Assembly: GCA_012839475.1 (NCBI GenBank) | Contig: DUNG01000016.1 | Coordinates: 62,001 to 126,000 of the forward strand | Source of the DNA: Petrimonas sp. | Lineage (GTDB): Bacteria; Bacteroidota; Bacteroidia; Bacteroidales; Dysgonomonadaceae | Length of the DNA: 64,000 nucleotides | Direction of reading: 5' to 3' | Shown here: in pieces, positions 26,045 to 36,400 of the stretch | Layout of the letters: every line of letters begins with the position of its first letter | How positions within the stretch are numbered: the stretch's first letter is position 1 | Notes under the pieces: generated by a model | Told to the model about the DNA's origin: nothing | Seen by the model: the letters and a program-made list of their open reading frames with translations, nothing else | The model's database searches: none | Made by a program: the position numbers and the translations under genes

Positions 26045-29000
26045 CTAGAACGTTACATTCAATCCAAGCATGAAGCTTTTGGCAACCGGGTAAGTTCCCC
26101 AATCGATACCATTCGCTATATCGCCCTCGGCGGCAGAATTGGTGCTAACGGTCATCTCGGGATCAAGCCCCGGGTAGGCGGTAAAGGTCAACAAGTTAGT
26201 CCCCGAAAGGTAGACCCGAACGGATTGAACCCTTAACCACTCCTTAACGTTTGGAATAGTATAACCTACCTGCACGTTCTTTAAGCGAACGTAGGAGCCA
26301 TCCTCCAAGAATCGAGTCGATGCCCTCACGTTGTTTGCCTTACCCGCCCATGAGGCACGTGGTTGGGTATTTGAAGTTCCTTCACCCACCCAGCGCTCGT
26401 CGTAATATCGCTTGGTGACGTTAAAACCCCGGTAAAATCCCTCGATATCGTAGTTTACCTGCATGAAGATTTTTTGCCCGAATGCCCCTTGAAAGAAAAG
26501 GGAGGCATCGAACCCCTTATACATCCCCGAAAGGGTAAGTCCGGTTGTAAACTTCGGGATGGCGCTACCCACGAATACCCTATCGTTCGCATCGATGAGG
26601 TTATCGTCATTTTGATCAACGTACTTCACGTCACCGGGTTGTATGTTCCTACCCTGGTAGGGCGATGTCAGAACCTCCATCTCGTTTTGAAAGATTCCAT
26701 CCATCTCGTAAAGGAAGAAAGAGCCGATAGGGTACCCCGCCTCCGTTTTAGTAGCATAAACGCCCGTGTCGACTCTCCCCCCGAAGTAAGGCAACTCCAA
26801 GCTAAGTACCTTGTTATACAGGTAGCCGCCATTTAACGAGATATCGAACCCCCCATCGGGGAATCTCCCACGGTAGAACAGCTCCACATCCACACCACTG
26901 TTTAACAGGTTACCGGAACTGTTAAGAAAAGGGGCACCTGCCTTACCTGATGATGGCGGTAACGAGGCGGGAACCAGCATATCTCTCGTGGTTTTATAGT
27001 AATAGTCTATGGAAACACCTAAACTGTTCTTTAAAAACTCCAGATCGACGCCCGCGTTGAATTGATTGCTCGTCTCCCATTTCAACTCCTCGTTCCCTAA
27101 CAGCGACTGGGCAAAACCGCTGGAGCTCTTCCCCCCGAAAGCGTAGTAGTAACCGGGTGCGAACCGATCGAGGTAAGCGTAGAGCGGTATGTTTTGGTTA
27201 CCGATCGCACCATACCCCACCCGAAGTTTCAGCTTATCGATAGCCGTCACTCCCTGCATGAAATCCTCTTCCTCTACATTCCACCCCCCGGAAACGGAAT
27301 AAAACGTGCCCCACCTGTTCCCTTTGGAAAAACGCGAAGAGCCATCGCGACGTAACGTTCCGGAGAGGTAGTATTTCTGCCTGTAATTGTAATTAAAGTT
27401 GGCAAATAGGGAAAGCAGGGAGGAGGAAAATTCGGATTGACTATTCATCCTCTTGCTCGTGCCAAGCCCCAAATAAACGAAATCGGGATCCGAATCCGTG
27501 AATTCGCTCTCGCTCGCGTATAGGCCAGCCTCACTGCTCCGTATGGCCTCTGCTCCCATCAACCAGCTTAGATTGTGGTTATCACGTACGGAGGCCGTAT
27601 GATTCAACGCGGTGTTTACCGTCCACGTGTTTCGTTTAACGGTGGATACATTCAAACTGTTGGTGCTGTTTATCCTATTAGCCGTCCCCCATGTTTTGTT
27701 GAACTCCCTTATTTCACTATCGTTGTAATCATTACCTACCGTGCTCTTTATGAAAAAACCGGCGGGCAGCGTAATTGTGGCCGTACCTGAAACGAGGAGC
27801 GATTTAATTTTTCTAGTGCGGTCGGTGTTGACGGTCAACCCTTCGGGGCTATAGCCATCTCCAAAGAAGGAGTTATATACCGAATTGCCATAAAACTCCG
27901 AGGGAAGGTCTACGAAACCACCACTCGCATCGTAAACCGGGATAGCCGGATTGCGGAACAGGGCGTACCTGACGATGCTCCCGCCCTCGCCGGCATACCC
28001 GTCGCCTGAACTGGACACTAGCCGGTTATCCGAAAAGCCGCCGCTAACGTTCAAACTAACATTCAACCAACTCTTCACATCCGATAGCAAGTTGGAGCGC
28101 ATCGTGAACCGATCAAAATTGGTTCCTCGTATGATTCCCTCTTGCTTATAGAGGTTGCCCGATACCAGGTACCGAGTTTTGTCGCTGCCCCCGCTTATAG
28201 CGAGTTCATGAGAGTGAAGGGGTGCCGTTCTAAAAATCTCTTCCAGATGGTTCACGTTAGGGAACTCCTTCACCCAGTCGCCCGCTATCAACTCCCTCTT
28301 GACAACTGAGCTGGCGTTATCGGCGGTCGCTGCTTCGTTGTACAGTTCAATGTACTCTGCCGTGTTGGTCATCGGCGTGAGGTAACCGTGACGCTGATAG
28401 CCAACCTGCGCGTTGTAGGTGATTTGGGCATCGCCCGCCACCCCATTTTTGGTAGTTATAAGAACCACCCCGTTAGAGGCTCTCGAACCGTATATCGCTG
28501 CCGACGACGCATCTTTGAGTACCGATATGGACTCGATTTCATTGGGTGAAAGGTTGTTCAACGCCCCCTCTTGTGGAATCCCATCGATAATGTAGAGGGG
28601 TTCGTTACTGGCGTTAATCGATCCCACCCCACGAATACGTACCGAGACGGGTGAGCCGGGTGCTCCTGTCTGCGTGGACACATTAACACCCGCCACACGA
28701 CCCTGGAGTGCCTGTTGAGCCGATGCCACCGGGGTTTTAATAAGTTCGTCCGAATCCACTTTAGTGATGGAACCAAGAATGTCGCGTTTCTTCTGGACGC
28801 TATACCCAACGACGACCAGTTCGTCCATCACGTGAGTATCTTGCTCCAGGAAAATCTCCAACGTGGTAGGTTCTGTCACCTTGATCTCTTGGGTAACGTA
28901 ACCGACGTAGGAAACCTGTAACACGCTGTTTTCTGCAACCGATATCGTGAAGTATCCATCCAGATTGGTCACGGTACCCCTATCAGAGCCGACCTCCAGG

Positions 29001-29128
29001 ATCGTTACACCAATGAGGGGATCACCCATTGCCTTGTCTTTCACGAGCCCTTGTACCTCAATATGAGCCTGCGCCGAAAGAGAGATGGCCGCACAGTTCA
29101 ATATCGCGATAAGAAGTACTTTTTTCAT
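26045..29128 (-). CDS. SusC/RagA-family TonB-linked outer membrane transporter
   Basis: 1027 residues. Signal peptide to about 20; a carboxypeptidase-D-like domain (about 22-100, VTNLDGYFTISV); a TonB-box region near MDELVVVGYSVQKKRD; a plug domain (about 120-230, with VRIRGVGSINASNEPLYIIDG and IYGSRASNGVVLITTK); then a 22-strand barrel to the terminal aromatic residue. Imports an oligosaccharide across the outer membrane with the SusD partner downstream. Two bases separate it from the lipoprotein gene upstream, so it is within the GH130-MFS-lipoprotein transcript. Confidence 0.95.
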   Translation of the reverse strand: MKKVLLIAILNCAAISLSAQAHIEVQGLVKDKAMGDPLIGVTILEVGSDRGTVTNLDGYFTISVAENSVLQVSYVGYVTQEIKVTEPTTLEIFLEQDTHVMDELVVVGYSVQKKRDILGSITKVDSDELIKTPVASAQQALQGRVAGVNVSTQTGAPGSPVSVRIRGVGSINASNEPLYIIDGIPQEGALNNLSPNEIESISVLKDASSAAIYGSRASNGVVLITTKNGVAGDAQITYNAQVGYQRHGYLTPMTNTAEYIELYNEAATADNASSVVKRELIAGDWVKEFPNVNHLEEIFRTAPLHSHELAISGGSDKTRYLVSGNLYKQEGIIRGTNFDRFTMRSNLLSDVKSWLNVSLNVSGGFSDNRLVSSSGDGYAGEGGSIVRYALFRNPAIPVYDASGGFVDLPSEFYGNSVYNSFFGDGYSPEGLTVNTDRTRKIKSLLVSGTATITLPAGFFIKSTVGNDYNDSEIREFNKTWGTANRINSTNSLNVSTVKRNTWTVNTALNHTASVRDNHNLSWLMGAEAIRSSEAGLYASESEFTDSDPDFVYLGLGTSKRMNSQSEFSSSLLSLFANFNYNYRQKYYLSGTLRRDGSSRFSKGNRWGTFYSVSGGWNVEEEDFMQGVTAIDKLKLRVGYGAIGNQNIPLYAYLDRFAPGYYYAFGGKSSSGFAQSLLGNEELKWETSNQFNAGVDLEFLKNSLGVSIDYYYKTTRDMLVPASLPPSSGKAGAPFLNSSGNLLNSGVDVELFYRGRFPDGGFDISLNGGYLYNKVLSLELPYFGGRVDTGVYATKTEAGYPIGSFFLYEMDGIFQNEMEVLTSPYQGRNIQPGDVKYVDQNDDNLIDANDRVFVGSAIPKFTTGLTLSGMYKGFDASLFFQGAFGQKIFMQVNYDIEGFYRGFNVTKRYYDERWVGEGTSNTQPRASWAGKANNVRASTRFLEDGSYVRLKNVQVGYTIPNVKEWLRVQSVRVYLSGTNLLTFTAYPGLDPEMTVSTNSAAEGDIANGIDWGTYPVAKSFMLGLNVTF

Positions 29129-29130
29129 TG

Positions 29131-30879
29131 TTATCGTTTTTTATAAATGCTGTTTTCATTGACCTCTTCACCAGAAGGAATCTCCACTACCAGTGACGCT
29201 TGATCGGCTGGAAGGGTTATCGTGGTAAATCCATCAACTTCTTTTTCAATATATTGTCCGGAGACAATATCGTACAGATCCGTTTTCTCGAAGGAGACTT
29301 CGTACCGCAGCTCCTTTTCCTCTTGATACGGATTATAGAGCAAATAGACAGGATAAGAGGGATAGGAGTAAAAATCTGTAGCGTTACAGTCTAATTTCAA
29401 AACTCCCGCCACTTCGGTAACCTCGACTATCGCACCCAAAACCCCTACGGGAGAGGTGCTGTAAATGCTGAACATACTCTCCGCCGGGTTATCGGGATGC
29501 CACTTTGGTCCATCACCCAGCGCTACCGGGTGAACGCCCTCGAGTTCCGGTTTCCCGTAGTCGTCGGCATACCTCAATCCTTCGTAACCGATGGCAGCGT
29601 TAGTAATATGCTTCATCTCGGGGAGCCATTGATTCTTATCGGGAATCTCATCCGGGTAAAATAGGCGACAAGCATTCACGTTATTCAGCATCCATCTCCC
29701 GATAGCTCGCGCGAAAGAGGGCGCGTATTTCACCATCGGGACCAGGGGCATCGCCATGAGCACGCTGTTCATAAAGAAGGCGTAACCGCCTCCATCGGTA
29801 ATGCTTCCTTGCAGCCCACTCACGTCATAGTCTCCCCACTTACCCACGATAACTCCCCATCCATAACGCCCTTTTGGATTCTTGTTCCCCTCAAACACCC
29901 AGTCCAGCATTTTAGCGATGTTATAATCGGTACCCTCTTCCGCGTTTAATCGTGCCGCGGTATAGATTCCGATGGGGAGGAGAATCTCGTAGAAGCAACT
30001 CTCCCGCTGATTGTTCAGTACGGCGATAGCCGATTTAGCCCGCTCTAAATAACGGGGGTCGCCATATTTCATGTAGGCAGCGTAGAGCACGTATCCATGT
30101 CCACCCGCCGCATCCTGCTGCAATGGAATATGGGTGACTTCCCCTTGCATCCGCGCGTAATCAAAATAGGAGTAGTTGTAGTTTCCATTTAGCGCCAGAT
30201 CGGCCTTTAAAAACTGCTCGGCAACAGTACGTTGAATGGCGTCGCTATTTTCAACGTCGGGGAAGATGTCGCACACGTTGTAATAAAGGACGTTAGGAAA
30301 CACATCATACCACCAGTCCCGTCCATACCCTCCTCCCAGCATTGCCACATCGGGGTTGGTGTTGTTCATAACGATGTTCCAACCCGTATCGCTGTTAAAG
30401 TAGTTCTGAACCATCTTCACGTAGTTATACCCCCCTTGATTGGTTTTATCGATACCAACCAGTCCGGCCCCAAGAATGGCTGAGAGGGAGGTGAGGCTTT
30501 CATGAAACTCCCCGTCATTTTTATCCGCTCCTTGTCGTGCATCGTTAACTGCCGTATAAAGCCCGAACGTGAACTGCGGTATGTTCCGCTGGTTATCATC
30601 CAACCATATCACGGGCCCCGTGAAGGTACCCGGGTTGAAATCAAACACGTAGTTATCAAACTCGATCGCTTTCCGCTTCCAATCGATAATCTTGTAAGGT
30701 TGAGGCATCGAGGGCATACTCTCCACACGGTCGATAACCACCTGTTCTACCGGTCCTTCCCGATTAGGGATTTGCCCGCTCTCCTGATGCCCTTGCCACG
30801 AGCAACAGTATCCCCCGCAGATTATCAGTAAGCCGATTAAAAGCGGCAGTTGTCTCCTTATTTTACCATGCTTTTCCAT
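29131..30879 (-). CDS. PUL lipoprotein, possible six-hairpin glycosidase-like protein
   Basis: 582 residues from the ATG at 30879, which gives a short basic n-region and a hydrophobic stretch LPLLIGLLIICGGYCCSW with lipobox candidates; the open frame runs 24 codons further and would overlap the MFS gene. The long middle (about 100-450) is helical with repeated aromatic/Gly patterns (GGGYGRDWWYDVFPNVLYY, DAAGGHGYVLYAAYMKYGD, YFDYARMQ), reminiscent of (alpha/alpha)6 glycosidases or lyases; the last 120 residues look like a beta-sandwich (YPVYLLYNPYQEEKELRYEV). I do not recognise a CAZy family. It could supply the missing polysaccharide-cleaving activity of this locus; that is inference. Confidence 0.6.
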   Translation of the reverse strand: MEKHGKIRRQLPLLIGLLIICGGYCCSWQGHQESGQIPNREGPVEQVVIDRVESMPSMPQPYKIIDWKRKAIEFDNYVFDFNPGTFTGPVIWLDDNQRNIPQFTFGLYTAVNDARQGADKNDGEFHESLTSLSAILGAGLVGIDKTNQGGYNYVKMVQNYFNSDTGWNIVMNNTNPDVAMLGGGYGRDWWYDVFPNVLYYNVCDIFPDVENSDAIQRTVAEQFLKADLALNGNYNYSYFDYARMQGEVTHIPLQQDAAGGHGYVLYAAYMKYGDPRYLERAKSAIAVLNNQRESCFYEILLPIGIYTAARLNAEEGTDYNIAKMLDWVFEGNKNPKGRYGWGVIVGKWGDYDVSGLQGSITDGGGYAFFMNSVLMAMPLVPMVKYAPSFARAIGRWMLNNVNACRLFYPDEIPDKNQWLPEMKHITNAAIGYEGLRYADDYGKPELEGVHPVALGDGPKWHPDNPAESMFSIYSTSPVGVLGAIVEVTEVAGVLKLDCNATDFYSYPSYPVYLLYNPYQEEKELRYEVSFEKTDLYDIVSGQYIEKEVDGFTTITLPADQASLVVEIPSGEEVNENSIYKKR

Positions 30880-30925
30880 GTTTTTCTTTTTTCCATCTAC
30901 TATCTGTTCATTTATCTGTTCATTT

Positions 30926-32185
30926 TTAGGCATCCGCGTATTTCGTGTCAATCTCCTTAACGATATGTTTGGCCAGTGGCAGCGAAAGGAGTTGAATCGT
31001 TCCGACGATTACCAGGGCATACTTGAGGGCAAATATTTCCGATACCAAGAAAGAGAGCGCTATAAAAAGCAACATACCGAACGCGCGACCAATAAAAAGT
31101 CCCACCTCATGGCTCATGATATACGCGTATTCACTCCGCTTCTCTATCTCCTTCACCTTGTCGATGGTCTTCATCATGGTAGGGAAGTAGGCCAGGTCAT
31201 GGATTGGCTGAAACATCACTTTACAAAAAATGAAAATGATCACCCCGGTGGCAGAAAACAGTATCGCGTTAAACAGGGTGCCTATAAAGAAAATCAGCAG
31301 CCCGAAACCAAATATGGGCATCCGGTGTTTCGGTTTTGAAACCCTCCCCAACACGTAAACGAGAATGGCGGTCAACATTCCCGCGACTCCCTGAATCAAA
31401 CCCAGTTCCCCCTCTTCTCCAACGAGTCTCATCACCAATATAGCGGGGGTTGTTACCAGGAACCCCTGCACCATGCCCTTTAATCCTGCCAACGTGAGCA
31501 TCTTGCGCCACAGCAGGTGAAATTTCGCGAAAAGGAATTTATTCTTAACCGGGTTTTCAAACTTCCCTTTCGAGAGGACGATGCACGCGATAATGCCAAT
31601 CACTATCGCTACAATGGTAACCACCTGGTACCCGTTGTTTACCGTGAGGGGTCTGCCGAAAGCCCATTTTCCACGGATGTAAACCAGAAAGCCTCCCACG
31701 ACCAAGGGTATCAAGATGCTCCATACCGTGAAAAAGAACGATTCAAGTCCAAAGAAATAGTTTCTGTTACCGTCGTTGGTGGCATTCAAGGTGAGCAGGT
31801 ACCGGTTGGTCCAAAAGAATCCGGTAGAAAAGCCAAGTACCAACCCGGAGACTCCAATCACGGTTACGCCGATAGACTTTATAAACATCATAATAGCCAT
31901 GACCACGGTAGAAAGGATAATACCGAAAGCGTACAGGTGACTGGATTTAAACCTTACCAATAGAAACCCGTTTAGCAGGGACGAGAGTAGTACGCCAACA
32001 TACATGCAAAGCTGGTAAATTGCCACGTAAGCCGGGGCGTTGGTGTTTCGCATAATATACGCGCCTACAAATATTTCAATAACGGGAAGAATCATCGCGT
32101 ACAACATGTTCGTTATAAGCAACGTCTTCACGTTCAAGGAGTGAGACTTGAAATAGGCTATTTCATTAAAAATTTTCTTTGCCAT
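30926..32185 (-). CDS. MFS-family inner membrane transporter of the PUL
   Basis: 419 residues with about 12 transmembrane helices (for example LLITNMLYAMILPVIEIFVG, YQLCMYVGVLLSSLLNGFLL, GVIIFIFCKVMFQ). The ATG at 32185 (MAKKIFNEIAYFK) is preferred over one six codons earlier. It lies between the GH130 gene (67-base gap) and the lipoprotein, and probably carries the mannoside released in the periplasm into the cytoplasm, where the GH130 enzyme acts. MFS or GPH-type permeases next to GH130 are common in Bacteroidota. Substrate is inferred from the neighbour. Confidence 0.8.
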   Translation of the reverse strand: MAKKIFNEIAYFKSHSLNVKTLLITNMLYAMILPVIEIFVGAYIMRNTNAPAYVAIYQLCMYVGVLLSSLLNGFLLVRFKSSHLYAFGIILSTVVMAIMMFIKSIGVTVIGVSGLVLGFSTGFFWTNRYLLTLNATNDGNRNYFFGLESFFFTVWSILIPLVVGGFLVYIRGKWAFGRPLTVNNGYQVVTIVAIVIGIIACIVLSKGKFENPVKNKFLFAKFHLLWRKMLTLAGLKGMVQGFLVTTPAILVMRLVGEEGELGLIQGVAGMLTAILVYVLGRVSKPKHRMPIFGFGLLIFFIGTLFNAILFSATGVIIFIFCKVMFQPIHDLAYFPTMMKTIDKVKEIEKRSEYAYIMSHEVGLFIGRAFGMLLFIALSFLVSEIFALKYALVIVGTIQLLSLPLAKHIVKEIDTKYADA

Positions 32186-32252
32186 ATTCCCGGTTATTTT
32201 CAATATCGGCGAGAGGCTGCGCGTTTGGTTTTCCCGAGCCCTCTTCCCCGTT

Positions 32253-33296
32253 TTACTTCAACGAATTAAACAGCTCGTTCAAAGAGACCGAAGCGCTGCA
32301 AACAACCTCATCACTGGCCCCATAATACAGATGCACGACCTCACCTTTCACGATATGGCCGTTCGTGAAAACGACGTTCCCGAAAAAACCGGTCTGCTCA
32401 TATTCAGCTATTGGCTCCATAATGGGTTCTTTGCTGCGAGCAAGCACTTTCGAGGGGTCATTCAGGTCAAGCAAGAGCACGCCCAAGCAATACCGGTTCT
32501 CGGCGGTCGCACCGTGGTAAATCTCGAGCCACCCCTCCGGCGTCTTGATGGGAGCAGCCCCCGCTCCTACCCTGGCTGAATCCCAACTCTTCTCGCGGGT
32601 AACCGCGATGCATTTATGGTTGCCCCAGTGCAGGCGATCAGGTGATTCGGCGAGCCAAATGTAATTACCGCCTAACTCGGGACTACTGGGTCGGTGCAAC
32701 GCGTAATAGCGTCCATTTACCTTTTCCTCGAACAGGGCACAATCCTTGTTGTGCGGGGGAAAAATCATTCCCTTATGATCATACTGCATGAAGTCTTTCG
32801 TGATGGTAAGTCCAACCCCCACGGCCACCGGGGAAACTTGGGTATAGGTCATGTAATAACCGTCTTCCATGGTCGATACCCGACAATCCTCGATACCAAA
32901 TGACTGCAGGTAGCCTTTGCCAAAAATAGGGGGGTAAGCGGGATCTTCATAAAAACGCGTCCCATCGTCGCTACAAACAAGTCGAAAATAGGAGAGGGTT
33001 GTAAGGTAGTCTTGCCCATCGTAGCGGATGACACGCGGATCGGAAGCGTCAAGCAGCGGGTCCTCCCTATCAAGGTGCTTTACCACGATTTCCCCTTTTT
33101 CATCGTAATAGGGAAAACTAATTTTTCCCTCCAGTTGAACCGGTCGTTCTGCAACGCGAATGATTAACCACACCTTCCCGTTCATTTCAAATACCCCGGG
33201 GTTAAGGAGACAGGCTATTTCCATCCCCTGGATACCGGGGCATAAATCAGATGGGCGGATGAGCGGATTTTTATCGTTTCTACTTACAATATCCAT
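32253..33296 (-). CDS. GH130 mannoside phosphorylase or beta-1,2-mannosidase
   Basis: 347 residues, five-bladed beta-propeller family GH130, whose members phosphorolyse beta-1,4-mannosides or hydrolyse beta-1,2-mannosides. Visible motifs are NPGVF, DASDPRVIRYDG, and FGIEDCRV with the catalytic Asp, then HNKDCALF, YALHRP and a closing WLEIYHGA. No signal peptide, so it acts in the cytoplasm on sugar brought in by the MFS. Phosphorylase and hydrolase subgroups differ in the basic phosphate-site residues, which I cannot place with confidence by eye. ATG at 33296 is used; the frame opens three codons earlier at a GTG. First gene of the leftward PUL transcript. Confidence 0.88.
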   Translation of the reverse strand: MDIVSRNDKNPLIRPSDLCPGIQGMEIACLLNPGVFEMNGKVWLIIRVAERPVQLEGKISFPYYDEKGEIVVKHLDREDPLLDASDPRVIRYDGQDYLTTLSYFRLVCSDDGTRFYEDPAYPPIFGKGYLQSFGIEDCRVSTMEDGYYMTYTQVSPVAVGVGLTITKDFMQYDHKGMIFPPHNKDCALFEEKVNGRYYALHRPSSPELGGNYIWLAESPDRLHWGNHKCIAVTREKSWDSARVGAGAAPIKTPEGWLEIYHGATAENRYCLGVLLLDLNDPSKVLARSKEPIMEPIAEYEQTGFFGNVVFTNGHIVKGEVVHLYYGASDEVVCSASVSLNELFNSLK

Positions 33297-33324
33297 AACG
33301 TACACCTTTTAATGATTATTCACT

Positions 33325-33332
33325 CAAAGGTA
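33325..33332 (-). promoter_or_regulatory. -7 box for the PUL transcript
   Basis: TACCTTTG on the minus strand, 29 bases before the GH130 ATG. It lies in the 158-base AT-rich gap shared with the divergent HTCS gene, where the HTCS AraC-type domain would be expected to bind. Confidence 0.5.
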
Positions 33333-33430
33333 AATAATATAAAACGCAAAAAGGTATCTTGTTCTTTCAAATGAGTATACTTTTCTAAATCAATTACATT
33401 ATATTGTATGTTTTTAATAGATACTTTTTG

Positions 33431-33438
33431 TAAATTTG
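33431..33438 (+). promoter_or_regulatory. -7 box for the HTCS gene
   Basis: TAAATTTG (TAnnTTTG) 17 bases before the ATG at 33455. Confidence 0.45.
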
Positions 33439-33454
33439 TCCTAACGGTTTGTCC

Positions 33455-36400
33455 ATGATTTACATGAATCCTAAAATGAAGCGTATCCTTACCATATTCT
33501 TCGTCATTCTACCTTTTACCGCGCATGGCATTGAATTTGACATTAAAATGCTGACGAACAAAGAGGGTCTGTCAAACAGTTCCGTCAACGTTATTTTTCA
33601 GGATTCCAATCAATTGATGTGGTTCGGGACATGGGATGGGCTCAACTTGTATAATAGCCGGGAGTTTCAAGTGTTTAAACCGGTGCCGGGAAATCCCCTC
33701 AGCATCAGCAACAACATCATTAGAGAGATAATCGAAGAAAAAAATGGCATCCTGTGGATTGCTACGGATATCGGGATTAACCGATTCAACGTTAGGGAGA
33801 AGGTTTTTGAGCGTTTCTTCGTCGATTCTCTTAGCCGTGAAATAACGGACGAGCGCTCATATTTGATCGCGAGTGATTCAAAAGGGAATATTATCGCCTC
33901 GGTACGTCAACAGGGGCTGTTTTACTTCGACTCTGAAAAGAGTCAGTTCATGACGTTAGCAACTGACAGCAAATTAAATGTCAAACAACTTTTTTTCGAT
34001 ACGAATGACACCTTATGGGTGTTGACGCGAGAAAAAGCCGTTTACACCCTTGATTTAAAGGAGGTTGAGGGCAGTTTGCGGGTGAGCGAAATGAATCTCT
34101 TCCCGTTAGATGGGGTCGAAAACATCTTTCACCCCCAATCAAACAAGCTATACCTTCAAACTTCCGACTGCACTACCTACCTGTTTGACCGTGTTCAAAA
34201 CAGGCTCGAAGGGCTCCCTTTTGGTTCAGCGGTGGGGCTGATAAACCAAATCGCGTTGAACAAGGGATCCACCTATATAGCCACGGGGCAAGGCTTATAC
34301 CTTTATGGGATGAATAACGAACTTACGCCCATCATCGAAAACACTTCCGTGCTCAGCCTATTTTACAACCAAAGCCAGAACATCCTTTGGGTCGGCACCG
34401 ATATGAAAGGGATCTACAGGGTTATCCCCCATAACGAAAAATTCAAAACCTATTCATCCGCTAATGTACCCGATTTTGGTAGTGTTGCCGTACGAACCTT
34501 TTATGAAGACGAAGACAAAACCCTATGGGTGGGGACAAAAGGAGCGGGCATCTACACGTTCAAAAGGGACGCGGAAAATGGTGAATGGCGACCGTACAAC
34601 CGGTACAACACCGAGGATGGTTTGATGAGTAACTCGGTTTTTGTCATTGCAAAGGGATTCACAAACGAGCATTGGATTGGGACGGACGGGAACGGGATAA
34701 ATTACTTTGATAGGGAATCCAACGCTATACGTGAACTTGTTATCCCGGAAGAATTGATCCTCTCCTCCATCTACGCCATCCTGCCAGATCAAAACCACAC
34801 GTTGTGGATAGGAACCAGCGGTTACGGAATGTATAAATTAACAATCGATGTATCCACAAACCCTTATCGTGTAACGGATTACAAGCAATTCGTGTTTGAT
34901 GAAAGAAGCGAGGAGCCAACATTAACCAACAACATCGTCTACTCTATCGTGAGAGACAACGACACCCACTTATGGATAGGGACAAGGGGAGGTGGGGTTA
35001 ACCGGTTTGACATCCTCAACGAATCTTTCACGGCCATTAAGTTTTCCGAAAACAATTTTAGCAGCAACGATGTCCTCTGCCTGCACCTGGATTATAAAGG
35101 CAACCTGTGGGTAGGTACCAGCATGGGGTTGAAGAGACTGACATGGAACGGTAATGATGAACTAGACATATTGGAATTTAACGAAAAAAAGGGGATTCCG
35201 AACAACACCATTCATGGAATTTTAGAAGACGCGAACCACAACCTGTGGATCAGTACCAATTACGGGCTAACCAAACTTGGTTTAGATGAGCTTGACGAGG
35301 ATGCCTATCACATCAGCTCCTATTTCGTGAACGATGGCTTACAAGATAACGAGTTCTCCGATGGAGCCTATTACTCCAGCCCCTCTTCTCTTTTCTACTT
35401 CGGGGGGATTAGCGGATTCAATGAATTTGACCCTTTGGAGATCCTTCACGAGAGCTATATGCCGGAACTTTGGTTGGATGCCTTTTACGTGAACAATATC
35501 GCGACCGATCTTTCGGACCATGTAACCCTCACGAAAAGAGGCGCAACGCTCACGCTGTCATACAATTGCAAATCGTTCAGCTTCCGCTTTATACCCATCG
35601 ATTACTTAGCTTCGTCAAGGTGTGAAATTGCCTACCTGATGGAGGGATTTCAAGATGCTTGGGTTAACTTAGGAACCTCGAACACCATCGTTTTCACGAA
35701 TATACCGAAAGGTAATTACACGCTTAAAGTGAAAGCGAGCAACGCGAACTTGGTGTGGAGTGAACCCCTTTTCAGTTTACCCGTGGTGATCACGCCCCCA
35801 TGGTGGAAAAGCAACGTGGCCTATATAGCTTACGTGATCGCGTTGCTTTTTTTGGCAGCTACCGTTCGAAAAATGGTGTTATACCGCATGAAGCTAAATA
35901 ACGACCTGAAGATGAAGGAGCTTGAAAAACAGAAGGTGGAAGAAATTCATCAAGCGAAACTCAGTTTTTTCACTAACATAGCGCACGAATTCTCCAACTC
36001 CCTCACGCTCATCTACGGCCCTTGTGACAAACTGATAAAGGAGAATGAGGCGGACAACAAAACCAAACGGTACTTGCAGGTCATCAAGTCGAATTCAGAA
36101 AGGATGCAGAACCTGATTGAACAATTGGTTGAATTCAGGAAAGCAGAAACCGGGCATCTGAAGCTAAACGTTGATCTCATTGATATCCCTGAACTGATCA
36201 AATACGTGATGGACAACTTCGTTGAGGTGATAGAACAGAAGAAAATCGATTATTCCGTCACTTTCAATCCCGATGAGAATATCACCTGGAAAACCGACAG
36301 GGATAACCTCGAAAAAATTATTTTCAACCTGTTTTCAAACGCGGTGAAATATACCCCGGAAAAAGAACGGATTGAAGTAAACGTCAATGTGCTCGGAGAC

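Noticed and set aside
35930-36030. Inactive kinase because the H-box reads HEFSNSL instead of HEFRTPL
   Set aside because: The phospho-accepting His and Glu are present and such H-box variants are common among Bacteroidota HTCS proteins.
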